Of a DNA stretch of 55,382 nt, positions 16,101 to 23,743 are shown in pieces. The stretch is from Gammaproteobacteria bacterium (GTDB lineage: Bacteria; Pseudomonadota; Gammaproteobacteria; Steroidobacterales; Steroidobacteraceae). The stretch lies in contig SCUD01000072.1 of assembly GCA_004297335.1 (NCBI GenBank), forward strand, positions 1 through 55,382. Direction: 5' to 3'. A program made the position numbers and the translations under genes. Under the pieces are notes generated by a model, which saw only the letters and a program-made list of their open reading frames with translations, ran no database searches and had not been told where the DNA came from. Every line of letters begins with the position of its first letter. Within the stretch, counting starts at the first letter, position 1.

Positions 16101-16452
16101 GCAGATGGATGCGGAGGCTCCGGCAGCCGCGGAACCGGGGCGTGGTGCGAGTCCGTTGGCAGGTCCTGGGAGTGGTTCGGCCCCGGCTTTACTGGTTCCA
16201 CCGGCACCAGAAGTCCGACTCCGGCGCTTCCACGGCACCGTGGATCTCGACTCGCTCCGGGTTGGCCGCGACGCCAGCCGGATCGCTGATGAGGTGATCT
16301 CCCATCTCGCCGGGCAGCCGGGCGCCGAGGTGACGGTCACCCTCGAGATCGAGGCCAGGCTGCCCGGCGGCGCCTCCGATCAACTGGTCCGAACCGTGCT
16401 CGAGAACAGCCGGACACTGCGGTTTCGGAGTCAGGGGTTTGAGGAGGAGTAG
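13135..16452 (+). CDS. DUF499 ATPase with N-terminal Swt1-type HEPN domain
   Basis: A 1105-residue protein. Residues about 5-120 form a Swt1-like HEPN domain; R94-N95-K-W-A-H99 is the R-N-x3-H motif of HEPN ribonucleases. The DUF499 P-loop ATPase follows: Walker A GGGKTH at residues 248-253 (NFGGGKTHS) and Walker B LILIDEW with D361-E362. DUF499 is the BrxC/PglY class of BREX ATPases. The C-terminal quarter is less conserved and includes a Pro/Ala/Gly-rich stretch coded near 16100-16200. The frame has a TTG at 13132, but ATG 13135 with AAGGGG about 10 bp upstream is the better start. Last large gene of the operon, 25 bp after DUF4276. It may combine ATP-driven DNA handling with an RNase toxin activity. 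Confidence 0.88.
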   Translation: MAITNQERVGKAMDLLRAGLAPFVEREFRSQHQEKAADAARRYFADDRTVGRKALAEWDVAPLLKLMWEAWNEVFSRTLGRAERSLVQELRDWRNKWAHQEPFSSDDADRALDSMTRLLSAVSAPQADEVNKMKLELRRLTFDEQVRSEKRKAGGSLIEAAATGTLKPWREVVTPHTDVASGRYQQAEFAADLWQVHLGEGSDEYRKPQEFFRRTYLTESLKRLLVNGVQRLAGKGGDPVVQLQTNFGGGKTHSMLALYHLFSGTNPGELAGADAVLAEAGVKNLPQAKRVVLVGNKISPGNPISKPDGTVIRTLWGELAWQLGGKKAFARINADDERATNPGDTLRELFKEYGPCLILIDEWVAYARQLHDQSDLPAGGFETQFTFAQALTESAKLAGNCLLVISLPASDTQGSPHTQADDAEVGGIRGREALERLRNVVGRLESSWRPATAEEGFEIVRRRLFEPLAGESFKQRDVTARAFADLYRDQKAEFPPECKGGDYEKRIQAAFPIHPEIFDRLYTDWSTLLKFQRTRGVLRLMAAVIHSLWERGDRNPLILPSTVPIDDPRVQSELTRYLSDNWAPIIEKDVDGPNSLPLRIDREQPGLGKLHATRRVARTIYLGSAPTAAAAHRGLEDRRVKLGCVMPGESPAVFGDALRRLAAAATYLYQDGPRFWYATQPTVTKLAEDRAEQLKRDPDKVAQELDERLRADLRRAGDFARIHPLPRSGADVPDDLDARLVVLPAEHPYTKEPGNAAETAARAILESRGSGPRLYRNTLVFLAADKVRLQDLDEAVRRFLAWKSIVDEKETLNLDPHQLRQAETQKQAADGTVTARLPETFQWLLVPEQRNPQAPTTWQAVRLSGTDALAVRASRRLRSDESLVTSLGSTILRKHLDDVPLWRGDHVAARQLIEDFARYLYLPRLAGPGVLLQAIRDGIALLTWQTDTFAYAESFDEGSGRYRGLRSGLVVGVSEDDAGHLVKPEVARRQMDAEAPAAAEPGRGASPLAGPGSGSAPALLVPPAPEVRLRRFHGTVDLDSLRVGRDASRIADEVISHLAGQPGAEVTVTLEIEARLPGGASDQLVRTVLENSRTLRFRSQGFEEE

Positions 16453-16530
16453 TATCGGGCCGGAAGGGAGCTGAAGGCGGTTCCACGTCCCGCACCGTGC
16501 CATTTGTTCAGTCTTTCTGCGGCCGCAATC

Positions 16531-16545
16531 GGAGGGGAACCTGTG
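16531..16545 (+). promoter_or_regulatory. Ribosome binding site that sets the start of the small membrane protein
   Basis: GGAGG at 16531-16535 stands 7 bp before GTG 16543. This is a near-ideal Shine-Dalgarno and favours GTG 16543 over the TTG at 16504 in the same frame. Confidence 0.6.
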
Positions 16546-17001
16546 GCTATCTGGACTACTTTGACGCCGCAGCAACAGGAGCGGCTGTGGGCGCACGCGG
16601 TGCGAACAGCGGACATGCTGCGAACCCAGGCGGTCGAATCTGGTAGCCGCGCTGTCTCCTACTTGTTGTTTACGAACGCAGGCGGTGCAATTGCTCTGCT
16701 CACCTTCATGGGCGGCGCGCCGATGATTCCACGTCTTGCGTGGTGGAGCCTTGCCGTATTTGTGATCGGCACTTTCAGCGTAGGGGTTCTGAACGCAATC
16801 AGCTATCACACTTCGTACCATTTGAACGAGCGATATGTGAGAGCGGTCGATCTGGTGGTGAGCGACACGATTGATACGAAGCAGCTTGTGATCGATCCTG
16901 GCTTGCGCAAGATCGCACACTGGGCGGCAGTTTTCGGCTATTTTGCTTTCGTTGCGTTCATCACAGGATCAGCGCTTGGTATAGCCGCATACTTGTGCTG
17001 A
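16543..17001 (+). CDS. Small membrane protein at the end of the defence operon
   Basis: A 152-residue protein I do not recognise. A soluble N-terminus of about 35 residues (TTLTPQQQERLWAHAVRTA) precedes three hydrophobic segments: AVSYLLFTNAGGAIALLTFM, WWSLAVFVIGTFSVGVLNAI and WAAVFGYFAFVAFITGSALG, the last running almost to the C-terminus. The stretch between helices 2 and 3 is polar and about 45 residues long. It starts 90 bp after the DUF499 gene and is clearly more A+T-rich than its neighbours, a sign of separate origin. Small membrane proteins often act as effectors or anchors in defence loci; whether this one does is open. Confidence 0.6.
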   Translation: MAIWTTLTPQQQERLWAHAVRTADMLRTQAVESGSRAVSYLLFTNAGGAIALLTFMGGAPMIPRLAWWSLAVFVIGTFSVGVLNAISYHTSYHLNERYVRAVDLVVSDTIDTKQLVIDPGLRKIAHWAAVFGYFAFVAFITGSALGIAAYLC

Positions 17002-17045
17002 TCGCTACCACTCGCCGAGTTCGCACTGCGGTGCCGGGCTGCCGG

Positions 17046-17064
17046 TGGGGGCAAAATGGGGGTA
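17046..17064. repeat. Paired TGGGGGYA direct repeats near the island edge
   Basis: TGGGGGCA (17046-17053) and TGGGGGTA (17057-17064) are repeated with an 11-bp period, about one helical turn. Short phased direct repeats close to a core site are typical of arm-type integrase binding sites in P4-like islands. They stand 64 bp from the tRNA-end repeat at 17128. The assignment is by resemblance only. Confidence 0.35.
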
Positions 17065-17127
17065 TCGGACGCCAGATGCAACGCGTTCTCAGGTGTAATT
17101 GAGGCACTTGCAGTGTCATTGGGCTTG

Positions 17128-17140
17128 CTGCCGCCAGCAC
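17128..17140. repeat. Candidate right attachment repeat (copy of tRNA-Thr 3' end)
   Basis: Exact 13-bp copy of the tRNA-Thr 3' end (CTGCCGCCAGCAC, also at 3090-3102) in direct orientation. It overlaps a perfect 7-bp inverted repeat, CAGCACG-AGG-CGTGCTG (17135-17151), which lacks a T tract. Everything between the two copies is the defence operon and the membrane protein; everything after looks like ordinary chromosome. No integrase gene lies in between. Confidence 0.45.
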
Positions 17141-17226
17141 GAGGCGTGCTGACTTGCAGTGGGGCGAGGGGGCCGGTACCGCTGGATGGTCGCCGGTCGG
17201 GAGTCAACAATGCCAACGGAGACAAC

Positions 17227-17826
17227 ATGCGAACAGCAATCATCGATAACGTGCGGACCGGCTTGCTGGCACTAGTACTGATCGCGGCTGCCACTGGATG
17301 CTCGACCACCAGTTCCACTAAGGCGAATGTGCTCAAGACCTCGGTGGATGCCGGTGTCGATCTCTCTGGATACCAGATTGCGACGGTGATGCCGTTCGAG
17401 CCAGCGGCCGATAAGGAAATCGATGCCTCAGTTGGCATCAAGTTTGCGGACGGAGTGCTCGTTCGCTTGCAGGGAGACTTTGGTCCGATCTTCGGCGAGG
17501 TGCGGAAAGGGCCGCCGCTGAACCGCGCGGATGAACTGATCGTGACTGGGACGATCCGGGCATACAAGCCGGGAAGCCGGTTCGGCCGCGCGATGCTGAT
17601 CGGCGTGGGGGCCGCGAGCTTCAAGGGTGACCTGGTGCTGAAGGATGCGGTGGACGGCCGAGTGCTGCTGACGGCACCGTTCGACAAGCTGTGGGCCTGG
17701 GGCGGTATCCTCGGGGCGACCAAGGGCATCGAAGACATGGTCGCAGAGAGCGAGGCGGCCGTCGCGACCACGATTGCTCAGGCGCGCGGTTGGAAGTCGC
17801 CGGCGGAGGCAACCAGTTCCAGGTGA
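17227..17826 (+). CDS. DUF4410-like lipoprotein
   Basis: A 199-residue protein with a lipoprotein signal (LLALVLIAAATGC, modified Cys at residue 25), then a domain beginning DLSGYQIATVMPFEP. The segment ADELIVTGTIRAYKPGSRFGRAMLIGVGAASFKGDLVLKD, read in parts, matches the DUF4410 pattern (glycine-rich middle followed by a strand-rich end). It is probably anchored in the outer membrane, function unknown. The frame is open upstream, but ATG 17227 has GGAG 5-8 bp before it and gives the signal peptide. It stands alone, just outside the right edge of the defence island. Confidence 0.65.
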   Translation: MRTAIIDNVRTGLLALVLIAAATGCSTTSSTKANVLKTSVDAGVDLSGYQIATVMPFEPAADKEIDASVGIKFADGVLVRLQGDFGPIFGEVRKGPPLNRADELIVTGTIRAYKPGSRFGRAMLIGVGAASFKGDLVLKDAVDGRVLLTAPFDKLWAWGGILGATKGIEDMVAESEAAVATTIAQARGWKSPAEATSSR

Positions 17827-17846
17827 TTGCCGGGCCGGCGTGCGGC

Positions 17847-18344
17847 CTATTCAGCCGGGCGCGACGTCGCCAGCACCGCTGCGCGCCGTTCGAGGCTCGC
17901 CGCCGGCCACTGCTCGGACGCCTTGTAGTACGCGGGCATTGCGGGCACTCCTGCTGGCAGCACGACCCACGGCTGCTTCGAAGCCGTGTAGATATGGATG
18001 TCCGGCGGGCAGCGGTCCGGCTCATCGAGCGTGCCGACGCGGACGAAGCGGATCGCGTCGCCGGCGCCCGCGTAGTTGCTCCAGAGCGCGACGCGGCAGA
18101 GCGGGCAGCGCGCGATCTTCTGGCCCTTGCCACTCGCCGTCGGCGTGGCGACGACCTCGACCTCGCCGGTGAGCAAGTGCACGCGGTCGGCCTCGATCAG
18201 TGCATTCAGCGCGAACGAGGCGCCCGCTTCGCGCTGGCACCAGCGGCAGTGGCAGCAGTGCACGAACATCGGCGCGGAACCGAGCCGGTAGCGCACGAAG
18301 CGGCAGGTACAGCCGCCGTCGAGGGAGGTGGGTTGGTCGCTCAT
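17847..18344 (-). CDS. GFA-family zinc-binding protein (glutathione-dependent formaldehyde-activating enzyme-like)
   Basis: A 165-residue protein with the GFA/CENP-V cysteine pattern: GGCTCRFVRY near the N-terminus, CHCRWCQREAG about residue 31 and CPLCRVALW about residue 80. Members have the fold of S-(hydroxymethyl)glutathione synthase, but most small ones have no proven activity. The start MSDQPTSLDGG (ATG at 18344) is preferred over upstream in-frame codons because homologues begin close to the first Cys cluster. It is convergent with the DUF4410 lipoprotein gene (21 bp apart) and divergent from the TonB receptor gene. Confidence 0.8.
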   Translation of the reverse strand: MSDQPTSLDGGCTCRFVRYRLGSAPMFVHCCHCRWCQREAGASFALNALIEADRVHLLTGEVEVVATPTASGKGQKIARCPLCRVALWSNYAGAGDAIRFVRVGTLDEPDRCPPDIHIYTASKQPWVVLPAGVPAMPAYYKASEQWPAASLERRAAVLATSRPAE

Positions 18345-18448
18345 CGGTTGGTCTCCGTGCCGGTGGCGATCCAGCTGCTGGCCTCGCAGGATACACCGCA
18401 TGTGAGAACGGGCGGGCCGTAGCAGGTCCTGGATCGGATGCAGCGCGA

Positions 18449-18463
18449 ATTACATGATGTAAT
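18449..18463. promoter_or_regulatory. LysR-type regulator box in front of the TonB receptor gene
   Basis: ATTACAT-G-ATGTAAT is a perfect 7-bp dyad around one base and contains the T-N11-A signature of LysR-family operators. It is an A+T-rich island in G+C-rich DNA, 86 bp before the receptor start codon and 104 bp before the divergent GFA start. The only LysR gene nearby is at 25092-25973, at the other end of the same cluster. Confidence 0.55.
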
Positions 18464-18549
18464 GTATTGGCCACAAAATGGTATTGGAGGTTATTACCGA
18501 GGACATGGAAACTCCCCGCAGTCCGTATCCGGTCCCGAGGGAGGCCACG

Positions 18550-20748
18550 ATGTACAACAGCCGAGTCCTTGCCGCCGCCGTGTCAGCGGCGCTCTTTTCA
18601 GCTGGCGCACTCGCTGAGGAGCCGGAGCACAGCCACGATTCGCTGGGCGTCATCATTGTGAGCGCCCAGAGGGTCGAACAGGAGCTGCAGAAGGTTCCGG
18701 TGGCGGTATCGGTCTTTACCGGCGAGTTCATGCAGACCCGCCAGGTCGTGGACTTCGAGAATCTGGTCGTCTACACGCCGGGACTGAATGTCACGACCGC
18801 AACCCGCACACTGTCGCAACCCGTCATGCGTGGCGCCAGTTCCGATGATGATGCGCCGGGCGTCGACCTGGCGGTCGGCCTGTTCGTTGACGATGTCTTC
18901 CTTGGCCGCAACATCGATTTTGCGTTCGACATGTTCGATATCGAGCGCGTTGAAGTCCTGCACGGCCCCCAGGGTACTCTGTTCGGTCGCAACGTGACCG
19001 GTGGGCTGATCAATGTCCAGACCAGGAATCCGACCAATGACTTCGGCGGGCGTGGCGAGATCACCTTCGGCTCGGAAAACCGCCTCGACTTTCGCGGCGT
19101 GCTGAACGTTCCGATTGTCGACGAACGGCTCGCGGTCCGCATGTCGGTGAGTTCACGCAATGCCGATGGAGCCATTCCCAACCGCAGCGGACCGGATCTG
19201 TTGCAGGACGACCAGGACAGTTTTCGCGGCAAGCTGCTGTTCACACCGAGTGACTCTTTCACGCTGCTCCTGACCGGTCATTACCTGCGCGACCGTTCCA
19301 TCGGCGTGCCCCGGGACATCATTGCGTTCGGCGAGAATCTGCTGCCGGCCATCGCCGCCATGGTAGACCTGGACCCACGGGTGGCCGACGTCGATGCCGC
19401 CGGTGGCTACGACCGGTCGGTCTGGGGGATTTCGGCAAGGTTGGATTGGGAGTTCGGCCCGCATCAGCTGACCTCCATCACCGCCTGGCACGAGAATCAC
19501 AGCGACCTTCTCGACATCGACGTCGATGCGACACCGGCGTTGATTCTCGGTGGCCCGGGTACCAACGATGCCGAGCAGTTCTCGCAGGAAATTCGCCACA
19601 GCTACACTTCTGAGGATGGCCGCCTGAACTGGATCGGCGGCCTCTATTACCTCGATGTCGATTTCGCCCGAACCGAGTTCGTGAACCAGATCCCGTTCCC
19701 GGGCTCATTCCTGAACATCATCGGCCTGCCGCCGATCGGCGGTTCCTTCACGCCGCCTGGCTTCTTCGACCAGCGGATCGAGACGACGAGCTATTCGGTC
19801 TTCGGACAAGTCACCTATGCCCTGCAGGAGAAGCTGCGGCTGACGGTGGGTGGCCGGTATACCGTCGATGACAAGGAGGGTTTCACGGCGGACAGCGGCG
19901 TGATCCAGCAGTTCAATGTTGACGTGGCTGGCGACTGGAACGCCTTCACGCCGAGATTCGCGGTGGATTACGACCTGTCCGAGGATGTGTTGCTCTATGC
20001 CTCGGCGACGCGTGGCTTCAAGAGTGGTGGCTTCAGCTCCACGACGACCCGCGCTGAGGCGCTGGAGGGCTTCGAACCGGAATTTGTCTGGAGCTATGAA
20101 CTCGGCCTGAAGTCCCGCTTTCTGGATGACCGGCTGCAGGCCAACATCGCGGCGTTCCGGGCCGATTACAAGGATCTTCAGTTCCGTTCGGGCACAGTCG
20201 GGACCTCGAGTTTCGTCGGTAATGCCGGCGAGGCATCGATCACGGGGATCGAGAGTGAATTCCAGTTCGTGGCGACCGACGGGCTCTATCTGTTCCTGAA
20301 CTACGCGTATCAGGATGGCGAATATGACCAGCTGATCATCGGGAACACCGACTACTCTGGCAATTCGCTGGCGCTGACACCGGAGCATTCACTGTCGACG
20401 GGGCTTTCCTGGCTCGTTCCTCTCGGGGATCTCGGCGACCTGATCTTCCGTGGCGATTACCAGTACAAGAGCGCCACCTTTCTCAATCCGGAGCAGATTC
20501 CCGGTGCGGTCCAGAAGATCGACGGACTCATCAACGCCTCGATCAGTCTGGAATTCCTGGATGGCCGGGCCCGGCTTTCGGTGTTCGGCAAGAATCTGAC
20601 GGATGAGACGTTCATTACCCGGGCCAACCGCCTCAGTGTCTTTCTCGGCGACGTGGATTTCTCTCAGGCGCCACCCTTTGCCCATGTCATGACCGGCAGC
20701 TTCAACGATCCGCGCCGCTGGGGTGTGTCGCTGTCCTATCAGTTCTAG
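18550..20748 (+). CDS. TonB-dependent outer-membrane receptor
   Basis: A 732-residue receptor. It has a signal peptide (residues 1-22, ending AGALAEE), a TonB-box-like IIVSAQR about residue 36, a plug domain up to about residue 165 with HGPQGTLFGRNVTGGLINVQT, then a strand-rich barrel ending in the outer-membrane signature F (SLSYQF). It is of the type common in catabolic gene clusters rather than classic siderophore uptake. ATG 18550 has AGG-GAGG 5 bp upstream and gives a clean signal peptide, so the earlier in-frame codon at 18478 is rejected. First gene of a five-gene run; 100 bp lie before the oxidase genes. Likely substrate: the compound oxidised by the next three proteins. Confidence 0.92.
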   Translation: MYNSRVLAAAVSAALFSAGALAEEPEHSHDSLGVIIVSAQRVEQELQKVPVAVSVFTGEFMQTRQVVDFENLVVYTPGLNVTTATRTLSQPVMRGASSDDDAPGVDLAVGLFVDDVFLGRNIDFAFDMFDIERVEVLHGPQGTLFGRNVTGGLINVQTRNPTNDFGGRGEITFGSENRLDFRGVLNVPIVDERLAVRMSVSSRNADGAIPNRSGPDLLQDDQDSFRGKLLFTPSDSFTLLLTGHYLRDRSIGVPRDIIAFGENLLPAIAAMVDLDPRVADVDAAGGYDRSVWGISARLDWEFGPHQLTSITAWHENHSDLLDIDVDATPALILGGPGTNDAEQFSQEIRHSYTSEDGRLNWIGGLYYLDVDFARTEFVNQIPFPGSFLNIIGLPPIGGSFTPPGFFDQRIETTSYSVFGQVTYALQEKLRLTVGGRYTVDDKEGFTADSGVIQQFNVDVAGDWNAFTPRFAVDYDLSEDVLLYASATRGFKSGGFSSTTTRAEALEGFEPEFVWSYELGLKSRFLDDRLQANIAAFRADYKDLQFRSGTVGTSSFVGNAGEASITGIESEFQFVATDGLYLFLNYAYQDGEYDQLIIGNTDYSGNSLALTPEHSLSTGLSWLVPLGDLGDLIFRGDYQYKSATFLNPEQIPGAVQKIDGLINASISLEFLDGRARLSVFGKNLTDETFITRANRLSVFLGDVDFSQAPPFAHVMTGSFNDPRRWGVSLSYQF

Positions 20749-20848
20749 GGATTTCGAAGGAGGCTCCGGGTTGCGTCCTCGCCAGTTACGCGGCGCGTGG
20801 CGGATCTGAACGGATCCTGTCCGGTCGGCATCCGAGGAATGGCCGCGC

Positions 20849-21985
20849 ATGACTACGCCAACCCGCCAGGTACAGAACAGTTACGACTGCATTGTCATCG
20901 GCGGTGCCCTGGTGGGCGCGTCGGTCGCCTACGGACTGGGGAAGGCAGGCCTCAAGGTCGCCGTCCTCGACGGGGATGACAGCGCCTTCCGTGCCTCAAG
21001 GGGAAACTTCGGTCTGGTCTGGGTGCAGAACAAGGGGGCCGGCTGCCCGGACTACGCCCGGCTCTCCCTGCGTGCGAGCCGGCTCTGGTCTGACTATGCG
21101 GAGGAATTGCGCGCAATCTCCGGTGTCGATCCCGCTTACCAACGATCTGGCGGCCTGACGATCTGCGTCACTGCCGACGAACTCGAGTTCTACCGGAGCC
21201 TGAACGCCCGCATCGAACACGAGGTTGGCGGGCCTCACGTGCCGGCCGAGTTCCTGGACGGCAAGGCGCTGCGTGAACTCATGCCCGCGGCAGCGGCGGA
21301 CCTGCCCGGGGCTCTCTATTCCCCGGTCGATGGCATCTGCAACCCGCTCGCATTGCTGCGCGCGCTGCACGAAGCTTTCCGCCGGGTGGGCGTCACCTAT
21401 CTCGGGCACCACAACGTCAACCGTGTGTTCTGTCGCGCCCCGGGCGAATTCATCGTGGAAACTGGCGGAAGCCAGCGATGCCTCACTGCCGGGAAGGTGG
21501 TGTTCGCAGCTGGCCTCGGCAATACCAGGCTGGTTGCCGAAGTGGGTCTGGAGGCACCGCTCACGCCGCTACATGGGCAGATCGTCGTCACTGAGCGTGT
21601 CGGACCATTTCCCTGTGTACCCAATGGCATGCTCCGTCCCACCGCCGAAGGCAGCCTGCTGATCGCCCATTCCGAGGCGAACGTCGGTTTCGACACGCGG
21701 GTGATGGCTCCGGCCGCCTGTGCCATGGTGGCGCGCTGCTTGCGGGCCTTCCCCGGACTCCGACATATCCGCGTAGTCCGCACCTGGGCAGCGCTCCGGG
21801 TGATGACCCCCGATGGCCTGCCGATCTATGATCAGTCGGAATCCTGTCCGGGCGCGTTCCTGGTCACCTGTCACAGTGGTGTTACGCTGGCGCCGTTCCA
21901 TGCTGGCGAGATCGCGGGCTGGATCGCTTCGGGGGTCCGTCCCGAGGCGTGCCGGGCTTTCACGGCAGATCGCTTCCATGTTTGA
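20849..21985 (+). CDS. FAD-dependent oxidoreductase, catalytic (HcnC/OoxB/D-hydroxyproline dehydrogenase beta-like) subunit
   Basis: A 378-residue DAO-family flavoprotein. The N-terminal Rossmann motif is VIGGALVGASVAYGLGKAG, followed by the ASRGNFGLVWVQNKG segment characteristic of the catalytic subunit of opine and D-hydroxyproline oxidases, and a C-terminal PDGLPIYD with GVTLAPFHAGEIAGWI (second FAD-contact region). It probably removes two electrons from a secondary or imino amine. The stop overlaps the next gene by 8 bp. The three subunits are in the order catalytic, [2Fe-2S], BFD-type, not the A-B-C order of hcnABC. Confidence 0.85.
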   Translation: MTTPTRQVQNSYDCIVIGGALVGASVAYGLGKAGLKVAVLDGDDSAFRASRGNFGLVWVQNKGAGCPDYARLSLRASRLWSDYAEELRAISGVDPAYQRSGGLTICVTADELEFYRSLNARIEHEVGGPHVPAEFLDGKALRELMPAAAADLPGALYSPVDGICNPLALLRALHEAFRRVGVTYLGHHNVNRVFCRAPGEFIVETGGSQRCLTAGKVVFAAGLGNTRLVAEVGLEAPLTPLHGQIVVTERVGPFPCVPNGMLRPTAEGSLLIAHSEANVGFDTRVMAPAACAMVARCLRAFPGLRHIRVVRTWAALRVMTPDGLPIYDQSESCPGAFLVTCHSGVTLAPFHAGEIAGWIASGVRPEACRAFTADRFHV

Positions 21986-22274
21986 ACGAATCAGCGAGAC
22001 CAGGACGCTGGTCACGATCTATGTCGACGGCCGGCCGGTTCACGCCCGCCAGGGCGATACTGTCGCTGCGGCGTTGATGAGCCTGAAGAGTCCGCAGGTG
22101 TACCGGCTTTCCCAGGTGAACGGCCGGCCGCGCGCCCCCTACTGCATGATCGGGCATTGTCACGAGTGCCTGGTCGAAATCGAGGGCCAGGCCAACCAGC
22201 AGGGCTGTCTGGTAGAGGTCGCTGACGGAATGCGGATCCGGCGGCAGCTTGGACGGGCCGAGGTCGAGATATGA
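21978..22274 (+). CDS. Small [2Fe-2S] subunit of the oxidase (HcnA-like)
   Basis: A 98-residue ferredoxin-like protein. TIYVDGRPVHARQGDTVAAAL is the usual opening of the small subunit in HcnA, OoxA-N and hydroxyproline dehydrogenase. The cluster-binding cysteines lie in PYCMIGHCHECLVEIEG (C-x4-C-x2-C) with a further Cys near GCLVEVADG. The ATG at 21978 overlaps the preceding stop and the end overlaps the next start (ATGA), so subunits are made in step. It passes electrons between the two flavin subunits. Confidence 0.88.
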   Translation: MFERISETRTLVTIYVDGRPVHARQGDTVAAALMSLKSPQVYRLSQVNGRPRAPYCMIGHCHECLVEIEGQANQQGCLVEVADGMRIRRQLGRAEVEI

Positions 22275-23743
22275 GTCCTGAGTTGGATCTGATCGTTGTC
22301 GGCGGCGGCGCCGCGGGAGTTACTGCAACGCGTCGGGCGCGAGCACTGGGCTTGAAGACCTTGCTGCTGGATGAGCAGGCGACCCCAGGCGGCAACGCCT
22401 ACAGGAATATCGATCACAATTCTGGCAGCGAGCCCCGGCTGACCGCCGCGCTCGGCGCGGCATATCTGGCGGGCCGGGACGTCATTGGCGAATGCTCCGG
22501 AACGAACGCAGATAACTGGAGCAACGTGCAGGTCTGGCATCTCGACCAGTCCGGCATGGTGGGAATCCTGAGAGACGGTCGCGCAGAGTTTCTCCAGGCT
22601 CGGCGTGTGCTGGTTGCCACTGGCGCAATGGAGCGCCCGGTCCCGATCCCGGGATGGACGCTCCCCGGTGTGATGACCGTTGGCGCCTGCCAGACGCTGC
22701 TCAAGAGTTCCGCACTGGTCCCCACGGCCCCGACACTGATGGCTGGAAGGGGACCCTTGCTGTTGTTGACCGCCTGTCAGCTCCTGGCGCTCGGTGTTCC
22801 TGTCCGGGCCGTGGTCATGAGCACGCCCTGGTGGCAATACCTTGCTGCCGGGCTGCGGGAGCTGCCGGCGGCCGTCCGGATGTCGCGCTCGCTCGCTGAA
22901 GGTCTCGGCTGGCTGGCGCGGCTGCGACGGGGCGGCATCCCTGTCTATGATGGAGCGGAATCCTTGTCGGTCATCGGCAGCGACCAGGCGACGGGGCTGG
23001 AGTTCCGGACGGGGCGCCGGTTGCATCGTCTCGACGGCAATCTGATCCTCCTGCATGAGGGCATCGTGCCGGATACGAGCCTGACCATGGCCAGCGACTG
23101 CGATCAGGAGTGGGACGAACAGCAACTGTGCTGGCGGCCGAAGACCGACCCATGGGGCCGAACCAGTGCCGCGACGATCTTCGTGGCGGGGGATGGCGCC
23201 CGCATCCTGGGTGCGGCAGCTGCGCCCCTGAGTGCCGCGCTCGCTGCCCTGGCGATCGCCTGTGACCTGGGCCGCATCTCAACGCAGGAACGTGACCGGC
23301 GAGCCAGGCCGCTCAGGACGGAACTGGCCAGGCACCAGAGATTCCGGCGCTTTCTCGACGCCCTGTATCCTCCGCCGCGCACGATTCGCGGTGGCATTGC
23401 CGACTCGACGATCATATGCCGCTGCGAGGGAGTTACCGCTGGCGATCTTCGCCAGGTGATCCGGCTGGGTTGTCTTGGACCCAATCAGGCCAAGAGCTTC
23501 ACCCGCTGTGGCATGGGGCCCTGCCAGGGGCGGATGTGCGGTCTGGCGGTGACGGAGATCTTCGCGAGCGAATGTAACAGGGAGCCACAGGCAGTCGGGT
23601 ACTTCAGAATACGACCACCGGTCAAGCCGCTGACCCTGGAGCAATTCGCGGGCGCTGCGCCCATGAGCGACGCGCCACTCAGCCGGGACATGGTCATGCT
23701 GGCTGCCAATGGCAACTCGTCCCGGCTGATGACCAGCGAATGA
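22271..23743 (+). CDS. FAD/NAD(P)-binding subunit with C-terminal BFD-like [2Fe-2S] domain (HcnB/OoxA-like)
   Basis: A 490-residue pyridine nucleotide-disulfide-type flavoprotein. FAD motif LIVVGGGAAGVTATRRA is at the N-terminus, with ATGAMERPVPIPGWTLPGV about residue 115 and VAGDGARILGAAAA about residue 305. The C-terminus has a BFD-like iron-sulfur domain: ICRCEGVT and, 30 residues on, TRCGMGPCQGRMCG. This is the architecture of the large subunit in HcnB and D-hydroxyproline dehydrogenase alpha. It forms the heterotrimer with the two genes before it and is coupled to the MFS gene by ATGA overlap. Confidence 0.87.
   Translation: MSPELDLIVVGGGAAGVTATRRARALGLKTLLLDEQATPGGNAYRNIDHNSGSEPRLTAALGAAYLAGRDVIGECSGTNADNWSNVQVWHLDQSGMVGILRDGRAEFLQARRVLVATGAMERPVPIPGWTLPGVMTVGACQTLLKSSALVPTAPTLMAGRGPLLLLTACQLLALGVPVRAVVMSTPWWQYLAAGLRELPAAVRMSRSLAEGLGWLARLRRGGIPVYDGAESLSVIGSDQATGLEFRTGRRLHRLDGNLILLHEGIVPDTSLTMASDCDQEWDEQQLCWRPKTDPWGRTSAATIFVAGDGARILGAAAAPLSAALAALAIACDLGRISTQERDRRARPLRTELARHQRFRRFLDALYPPPRTIRGGIADSTIICRCEGVTAGDLRQVIRLGCLGPNQAKSFTRCGMGPCQGRMCGLAVTEIFASECNREPQAVGYFRIRPPVKPLTLEQFAGAAPMSDAPLSRDMVMLAANGNSSRLMTSE

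Noticed and set aside
16504-16542. TTG 16504 as start of the small membrane protein
   Set aside because: GTG 16543 has a near-ideal GGAGG at 7 bp; the TTG has no ribosome site.
20849-23743. Hydrogen cyanide synthase (hcnABC)
   Set aside because: The three subunits are homologous in architecture, but the order is C-A-B and a TonB receptor, MFS transporter and opine-type LysR regulator are attached, which points to catabolism.
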